Positions 6,875-10,175 of a stretch of DNA of 10,175 bases are shown piece after piece. The DNA is taken from the NCBI GenBank assembly GCA_947259605.1, contig CAMYMX010000080.1, positions 1-10,175 on the forward strand. Reading direction: 5' to 3'. The notes under the pieces were generated by a model that worked only from the letters and a program-made list of their open reading frames with translations, ran no database searches and was not told the DNA's origin. Each line of letters starts with the position of its first letter. The stretch's first letter is position 1. The DNA comes from an uncultured Polyangiaceae bacterium (GTDB lineage: Bacteria > Myxococcota_A > Polyangia > Polyangiales > Houyiibacteriaceae). Position numbers and translations under genes: made by a program.

Positions 6875-6880
6875 TCGAGG

Positions 6881-6887
6881 CCTCCTT
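6881..6887 (-). promoter_or_regulatory. Strong ribosome-binding site fixing the GTG start of aspS
   Basis: AAGGAGG on the minus strand, six bases before GTG at 6874. The resulting N-terminus (ARFIDELKRTHSCGEL) matches the normal start of AspRS, so the longer frame opening at 6931 is rejected. Confidence 0.88.
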
Positions 6888-6889
6888 CG

Positions 6890-6905
6890 GCCCGGTTTTT
6901 CGGGC
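6890..6905 (-). other. Stem-loop in the aspS leader
   Basis: GCCCG and CGGGC form a perfect 5-bp stem around a six-base loop, ending two bases before the aspS ribosome-binding site. With the predicted promoter, it would sit at the very 5' end of the mRNA, where it might stabilise the transcript. Function is inference only. Confidence 0.45.
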
Positions 6906-6913
6906 GCGGCGGG

Positions 6914-6941
6914 AAGGTAGCCGCCTCGCACCCCGCGTCAA
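6914..6941 (-). promoter_or_regulatory. Candidate sigma-70-type promoter of aspS
   Basis: On the minus strand, TTGACG (6936-6941) is separated by 16 bases from TACCTT (6914-6919). The -35 matches five of six consensus bases; the -10 is weak (three of six). It predicts a leader of about 30 bases that contains the stem-loop and the ribosome-binding site. Confidence 0.5.
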
Positions 6942-6973
6942 GTAAGCTCGGATTTGCTCACATGTACAGGCAG

Positions 6974-7002
6974 TTGCGCTTCGGCGGTCCGCCGTAGACA
7001 AT
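6974..7002 (+). promoter_or_regulatory. Candidate promoter of the zinc-ribbon membrane protein with a palindrome in its spacer
   Basis: TTGCGC (6974-6979) and GACAAT (6997-7002) are 17 bases apart, each matching four of six consensus positions. The spacer contains the perfect palindrome CGGCGG-T-CCGCCG (6982-6994). A repressor or activator bound there would act directly on RNA polymerase. It diverges from the aspS promoter, with about 30 bases between the two -35 elements. Confidence 0.4.
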
Positions 7003-7040
7003 GCGCCCGGGGAATACGCGACCAGTCGAGCGAGGGAGAT

Positions 7041-7613
7041 ATGGCTGCCGAAGAGATCGAATGCCACGTATGTGGCGCGGGCAATCCCAAAGTTTCGGAG
7101 CGCTGTCGCTCCTGTGGAGCGCGCCTGTCGGAGCTCGCCTCGGAGCTCAGTGAAGAGGAGCTCTACGCCCGTCGGCATCAGCCTGACGAGTTCGAGCTTC
7201 GCTGGGTATTCATCTCGTTTGGCCTCTTCCTGGTGATGGCCGCGCTTGCCGTGGCGCTCTTGCCCCTCATCATCTCTGCCTACGATCCGCAGGGCTTCCC
7301 AGGAATCGTCATCGTCATCGTTCTTTGGTTCCTCGGGGCCGGGGCGATCAACTACCTCTCGCCCGGGAAGAACTTTCTCGAACCACCGGTCGGGGGATTC
7401 GTGGCTGCGATTCCTACCATGGTCTACCTCTCGAGCATCGCGGACGTCTATCAACTCTCGACGGGCGCCTATGTGCTCGGCGTCTTGATGGCCACGATGA
7501 TGGCGCTGATGGGTGCCTTTGTCGGCAACCTTCTCAAGGCTGATGGCGAAAAGCCCGCGCCGAAGCAAAATCGTTCAAAGCCACGGCGATCGCGTCGGCC
7601 CAAGGCCGCCTGA
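7041..7613 (+). CDS. Zinc-ribbon membrane protein of unknown function
   Basis: A 190-residue protein not recognised as a named family. The N-terminus has a compact zinc-ribbon: C8-x2-C11 and C22-x2-C25 (CHVCG ... CRSCG). An acidic linker follows (ELASELSEEEL, then FELRW), then about four hydrophobic segments, roughly at 55-80, 86-104, 112-134 and 140-165. The tail is strongly basic (PKQNRSKPRRSRRPKAA). Predicted location is the inner membrane, with the ribbon and the basic tail probably cytoplasmic. ATG at 7041 is chosen because GAGG (7032-7035) lies five bases upstream and the zinc-ribbon begins immediately after; the earlier ATG at 6954 lies upstream of the candidate promoter. It converges with the lipoprotein gene after only 26 bases. 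Confidence 0.8.
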   Translation: MAAEEIECHVCGAGNPKVSERCRSCGARLSELASELSEEELYARRHQPDEFELRWVFISFGLFLVMAALAVALLPLIISAYDPQGFPGIVIVIVLWFLGAGAINYLSPGKNFLEPPVGGFVAAIPTMVYLSSIADVYQLSTGAYVLGVLMATMMALMGAFVGNLLKADGEKPAPKQNRSKPRRSRRPKAA

Positions 7614-7639
7614 GCCGCAGCTAGAAAGTTCGAATCGAG

Positions 7640-8374
7640 CTAAAGGCGCAGGCGCAGCCCGAAGCCGGGGATCAAGACGAAGCCGCCCCGGTTGAGCGCA
7701 CCTCCCGCGTGGTCAATGAACCAGTATTCGTAGGCGGCCGTCAGCTCCACCAGCGCGTGAATCCGGCGCACGCCGAGCGCCATGCCGATCACGGGTCCAA
7801 GTCGGACCCCCGCTCCGCTGGCCCGTTGCTCTGCGCCTCGGACCTGGAATTCCCCGAAGACGTACTCGCCGCTGCCACGCGCGCCCAGCCAGAGCTCGTA
7901 GATCCCTCCGAAGTCGACCCCGTAGACAAACGGAACCTCGAACCCGATGCGCCCGCCGCTGCCGGATCGATCGCGATCGGGAATCCAGCCCCCGTACGGC
8001 GCGAGACCTACGATCAGGCTCGACCGAGCGGTCCCTTCCTGGAGAACCCGCTCGTAGCGCGCTTCGGCTTTGACCGTGGAGCCGGAGACCATCAAGCCCA
8101 GGTCCCAGTTCTTGGCGATGCCGTAGCGCCCGTATGCCATGGGCACCACACCACCCGCGTCCGCTGCATAGCGGTATTGCGATTCGCCCGGGTCGAGGAC
8201 AGCCGGGTCTCTCAAATCACCGAGCGGCACCCGCGCAGCCCCGCCCAAGGCGAGGTCGGTGCGATTCTTCGGCGTCGTCGAACCGCCGCTCATCGCAGGC
8301 ACCGCGGTCGCACAGCCCCCAAGACCTACGAGTAGACCTACGAGCGACGCGAGCACGAGCCCAGTCCACTTCAC
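7640..8374 (-). CDS. Predicted lipoprotein with beta-barrel-like pattern, unknown function
   Basis: A 244-residue protein without a recognised family. Residues 1-20 are a signal peptide ending in the lipobox LGGC, with C21 as the likely lipidated residue; A22 in the next position would fit export to the outer membrane by the enterobacterial +2 rule. The mature part is rich in glycine and alternating polar/hydrophobic stretches (LALGGAARVPLG, YGRYGIAKNWDLGLMVSG, IGFEVPFVYGVDFGGIYELWLG, LIPGFGLRLRL), as in small outer-membrane beta barrels. The GTG start overlaps the rimO stop (GTGA, 8371-8374), and no Shine-Dalgarno is visible, so translation is probably coupled to rimO. Why such an envelope protein is coupled to a ribosome-modifying enzyme is unclear. 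Confidence 0.8.
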   Translation of the reverse strand: MKWTGLVLASLVGLLVGLGGCATAVPAMSGGSTTPKNRTDLALGGAARVPLGDLRDPAVLDPGESQYRYAADAGGVVPMAYGRYGIAKNWDLGLMVSGSTVKAEARYERVLQEGTARSSLIVGLAPYGGWIPDRDRSGSGGRIGFEVPFVYGVDFGGIYELWLGARGSGEYVFGEFQVRGAEQRASGAGVRLGPVIGMALGVRRIHALVELTAAYEYWFIDHAGGALNRGGFVLIPGFGLRLRL

Positions 8375-9777
8375 GGTACGGTTCGTAGCTTAACTTTGGC
8401 TTGCCTGGGATCTTTTGCGTCGGGAGGTGCGTCGCGCCCACCCGGAGCGTCGGTGAAGTCGGCCATGAGGTCGTAATCCCCGGCGTCGGTCACGAGGACT
8501 CGTCGGATTTCCCCGGCCCGCGCCGTACCATTGGCCAAGTACACGCTTCCGTCGACCTCGGGCGCCTGGCCCCACCATCGCCCCTGAAGCAGCAGGTCGC
8601 TTTCGTCGCTCACGCCTTCGACCAGCACATCGAGCTCGGTGCCTATGCGCAGGTCCAAGCGCTCGCGGCTGATTGGACGCTGCAGGTCCATGAGTGCCTC
8701 GCGCCGCGCTTCGGCAACATCGGCGTCCACGGGATCGGCCATGTCGCAGCTCGGGGTGCCTTCTTCGGGCGAGTACAAAAACACACCGACATGATCGAAC
8801 TCGGCCCATTCGACGAAGCTCCGAAGCTCTTCGAAGTCGGTCTCCGTTTCCCCAGGATGCCCGACGATGAACGTGGTTCGAAATACGAGATCGGGAATCG
8901 CCCGGCGCAAGCGCTCGACCACCTTGTACATGCGGTCGCCGCCGTGCCCGCGACGCATGGCGCGAAGCATCGAATCCGACGCGTGCTGAAGCGGCATGTC
9001 GATGTACGGGAGGACCTTCTCGTGCTGCGCGATCGTCTCGATGAGAGCGTCGCTCAGCTTCTCCGGGTACAGATAGTGAGCGCGAACCCAGCGAATCCCA
9101 TCGACCTCCGCGAGCGCAGCCAGGAGCTCGGCGAGGGACTCCCGTTTGGCGAGCTCCCGTCCGTACGCAATGGTGTCCTGGCTGATCAGGTTCAGCTCGA
9201 CGACCCCTGCAGCCGCCAAGATGCCAGCCTCGCGAACCAGATCTTCGATCGTCCGCGACCGTTGCTTTCCGCGGAATGACGGGATTGCGCAGAAGCTGCA
9301 CTCTCGGTTACAGCCCTCGGCGATCTTCATGTAGGCGCGATGGGTCGCGCCGGAGAGGACCCTCGGGTCGTTGGCGCGCATGGTGTACTGCGCCGGGTTG
9401 CCGACCAGCATGCGTTCCTTGGCCCCACCGAGCACGGTCCTCAACTTCAGCATGTCGCTCGAGCCCAGGAAGTGGTCGACCTCCGGAAGCTCCCGGGACA
9501 GCTCTTCGGGGTAGCGCTGGGACAGGCAGCCGGCCACGACCAGCTTCTTGCAGCTGCCGCTTGCCTTGTGGGAGCTCATCTCGAGGATCGTCTCGACCGA
9601 TTCCTCTTTGGCGGGCCCGATGAAGCCGCAGGTGTTGATGACGATCACTTCGGCCGCCGAGGGGTCCTCGACGATCTCGAAGCCGGACTGATCGCTGACG
9701 CCGAGCATCACCTCGGTATCGACCCGGTTTTTCGCGCATCCCAGCGACACGAAATGTATGGTCCTCGGCTCCCCCAT
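8371..9777 (-). CDS. rimO: Ribosomal protein S12 methylthiotransferase RimO
   Basis: A 468-residue radical-SAM methylthiotransferase that adds a methylthio group to the conserved aspartate of ribosomal protein S12. The N-terminal domain has the three cluster cysteines C14 (SLGCAKNRVD), C50 (INTCGF) and C84 (VAGCLSQRYPEEL). The radical-SAM motif is C156-x3-C160-x2-C163 (CNRECSFC), followed by AIPSFRGKQRSR. A C-terminal TRAM domain (about 370-435) ends near DAGDYDLM. SFRGKQRSR and DAGDYDL favour RimO over the tRNA enzyme MiaB. About 28 further residues, rich in Asp, Pro and Lys, extend past the TRAM domain. The start at ATG 9777 gives the standard N-terminus; its ribosome-binding site is weak. 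The lipoprotein gene overlaps its stop by four bases. Confidence 0.95.
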   Translation of the reverse strand: MGEPRTIHFVSLGCAKNRVDTEVMLGVSDQSGFEIVEDPSAAEVIVINTCGFIGPAKEESVETILEMSSHKASGSCKKLVVAGCLSQRYPEELSRELPEVDHFLGSSDMLKLRTVLGGAKERMLVGNPAQYTMRANDPRVLSGATHRAYMKIAEGCNRECSFCAIPSFRGKQRSRTIEDLVREAGILAAAGVVELNLISQDTIAYGRELAKRESLAELLAALAEVDGIRWVRAHYLYPEKLSDALIETIAQHEKVLPYIDMPLQHASDSMLRAMRRGHGGDRMYKVVERLRRAIPDLVFRTTFIVGHPGETETDFEELRSFVEWAEFDHVGVFLYSPEEGTPSCDMADPVDADVAEARREALMDLQRPISRERLDLRIGTELDVLVEGVSDESDLLLQGRWWGQAPEVDGSVYLANGTARAGEIRRVLVTDAGDYDLMADFTDAPGGRDAPPDAKDPRQAKVKLRTVP

Positions 9778-9852
9778 CCCGGCTGATTACCGGTAAATTC
9801 GCCGCTAAGCCAGCCGGCCGCCCCGGCCTGTGACGCGGGTTTCCGGGTCGAT

Positions 9853-9880
9853 TTGCCTCCCCGGTAGATTGCCGTATAAG
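9853..9880 (+). promoter_or_regulatory. Candidate sigma-70-type promoter of rpsD
   Basis: TTGCCT (9853-9858; four of six consensus bases) and TATAAG (9875-9880; five of six) are separated by 16 bases. Transcription would start near 9887 and leave a leader of about 50 bases before the rpsD ATG. Confidence 0.55.
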
Positions 9881-9889
9881 GGCCGCCTC

Positions 9890-9923
9890 GCGCGGGCAGG
9901 GCAAAAGCCCAGGGATTTCGCGC
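9890..9923 (+). promoter_or_regulatory. Structured leader of rpsD
   Basis: GCGCG (9890-9894) can pair with CGCGC (9919-9923), enclosing a perfect inner hairpin GGGC-AAAA-GCCC (9899-9910). The structure ends one base before the AGGAG ribosome-binding site (9925-9929). S4 represses its own synthesis by binding its mRNA leader in E. coli and Bacillus, so a similar role is possible here; it is not shown by sequence alone. Confidence 0.4.
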
Positions 9924-9937
9924 CAGGAGCCTTATAG

Positions 9938-10175
9938 ATGTCTCGATACACAGGACCCAGGGTCAAGCGCATGCGGGCGCTCGGCATCGACCTTCCCGGT
10001 CTGTCACGTAAGACCATGTGGGATCGTCCTTATCCCCCGGGCGTCCACGGGCCGAAGTCGGCCCGACGCCGAAAGATCAGCGACTTCAAGAAGCAGCTTC
10101 TCGAAAAGCAGAAGCTGCGTTTCAACTACGGGCTCAATGAAGGCCAGTTCCGGCGCCTCTACCACGAAGCGGTGC
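9938..10175 (+). CDS. rpsD: 30S ribosomal protein S4, N-terminal part (cut by window end)
   Basis: The first 79 residues of S4 are visible; the gene runs off the window. S4 binds 16S rRNA early in assembly of the small subunit. MSRYTGPRVKRMRALG and RPYPPGVHGP are typical of the family, as are KQLLEKQKLRFNYGLNE and FRRLYHEA. There are no cysteines in this N-terminal region, so it is the zinc-free form. AGGAG (9925-9929) lies eight bases before the ATG. In many bacteria rpsD sits in a cluster with rpsM, rpsK and rpoA; here its upstream neighbour is the divergent rimO, so it appears to have its own promoter. Confidence 0.96.
   Translation, partial: MSRYTGPRVKRMRALGIDLPGLSRKTMWDRPYPPGVHGPKSARRRKISDFKKQLLEKQKLRFNYGLNEGQFRRLYHEAV

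Noticed and set aside
5273..6997. A 574-codon open frame opposite aspS on the plus strand
   Set aside because: Its product has no family motifs and mirrors aspS. aspS carries every class II motif, a strong ribosome-binding site and a candidate promoter, so the antisense frame is a high-GC shadow.
7620..7645. GTTCGAATC resembling a tRNA T-loop
   Set aside because: The flanking bases do not pair as a T-stem, and the rest of a tRNA would have to lie inside the zinc-ribbon protein coding sequence.
8401..9279. Long open frames overlapping rimO in other frames (292 and 303 codons)
   Set aside because: rimO has complete cysteine motifs and a TRAM domain. The other frames give low-complexity Arg/Ala-rich products or antisense mirrors.
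1..10175. Search for CRISPR repeats, insertion sequences, toxin-antitoxin pairs or a defence cluster
   Set aside because: No regularly spaced direct repeats, transposase motifs, terminal inverted repeats around a gene or known defence proteins were seen. The EVE protein alone does not make a defence system.

Overview
This window looks like a stretch of ordinary chromosome from a high-GC bacterium, most likely a myxobacterium-like (Myxococcota) or related delta-lineage organism. That assignment is an inference. It rests on the wording of the aspartyl-tRNA synthetase N-terminus, the cysteine-free ribosomal protein S4, the DapE type, a small four-cysteine secreted protein and the overall GC bias. 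There is no insertion sequence, CRISPR array, tRNA or rRNA gene, phage gene or recognisable defence system.

Layout from left to right: a possible intrinsic terminator for an upstream gene (7-34); a tight plus-strand pair encoding an EVE-domain protein (128-613) and a Nudix hydrolase (623-1300); a converging metallophosphoesterase on the minus strand (1438-2322); diverging from it, a plus-strand pair of MobA-like molybdenum cofactor guanylyltransferase (2457-3041) and DapE-type M20 peptidase (3077-4168); a small secreted protein on the minus strand (4176-4505); a 497-bp non-coding stretch rich in hairpins and G-runs (4506-5002); aspS on the minus strand (5003-6874); diverging from it, a zinc-ribbon membrane protein (7041-7613); then a minus-strand pair of rimO (8371-9777) and a translationally coupled lipoprotein (7640-8374); and finally the start of rpsD on the plus strand (9938 to the window end).

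The genes alternate as convergent and divergent units of one or two genes, with no long operon. Shared themes are loose. aspS, rimO and rpsD belong to translation, rimO modifying ribosomal protein S12 and rpsD encoding S4. mobA and dapE are single housekeeping genes away from other genes of their pathways. EVE plus Nudix could both deal with modified nucleotides, but nothing here proves it.

The most unusual parts are the structured intergenic region at 4560-4960, a perfect 6-1-6 palindrome inside the candidate promoter of the zinc-ribbon membrane protein, a structured leader in front of an isolated rpsD, an AspRS with a non-discriminating signature and an altered substrate-loop residue, and three proteins I cannot assign (small secreted, zinc-ribbon membrane, lipoprotein). 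I did not find convincing evidence for a new multi-gene system.
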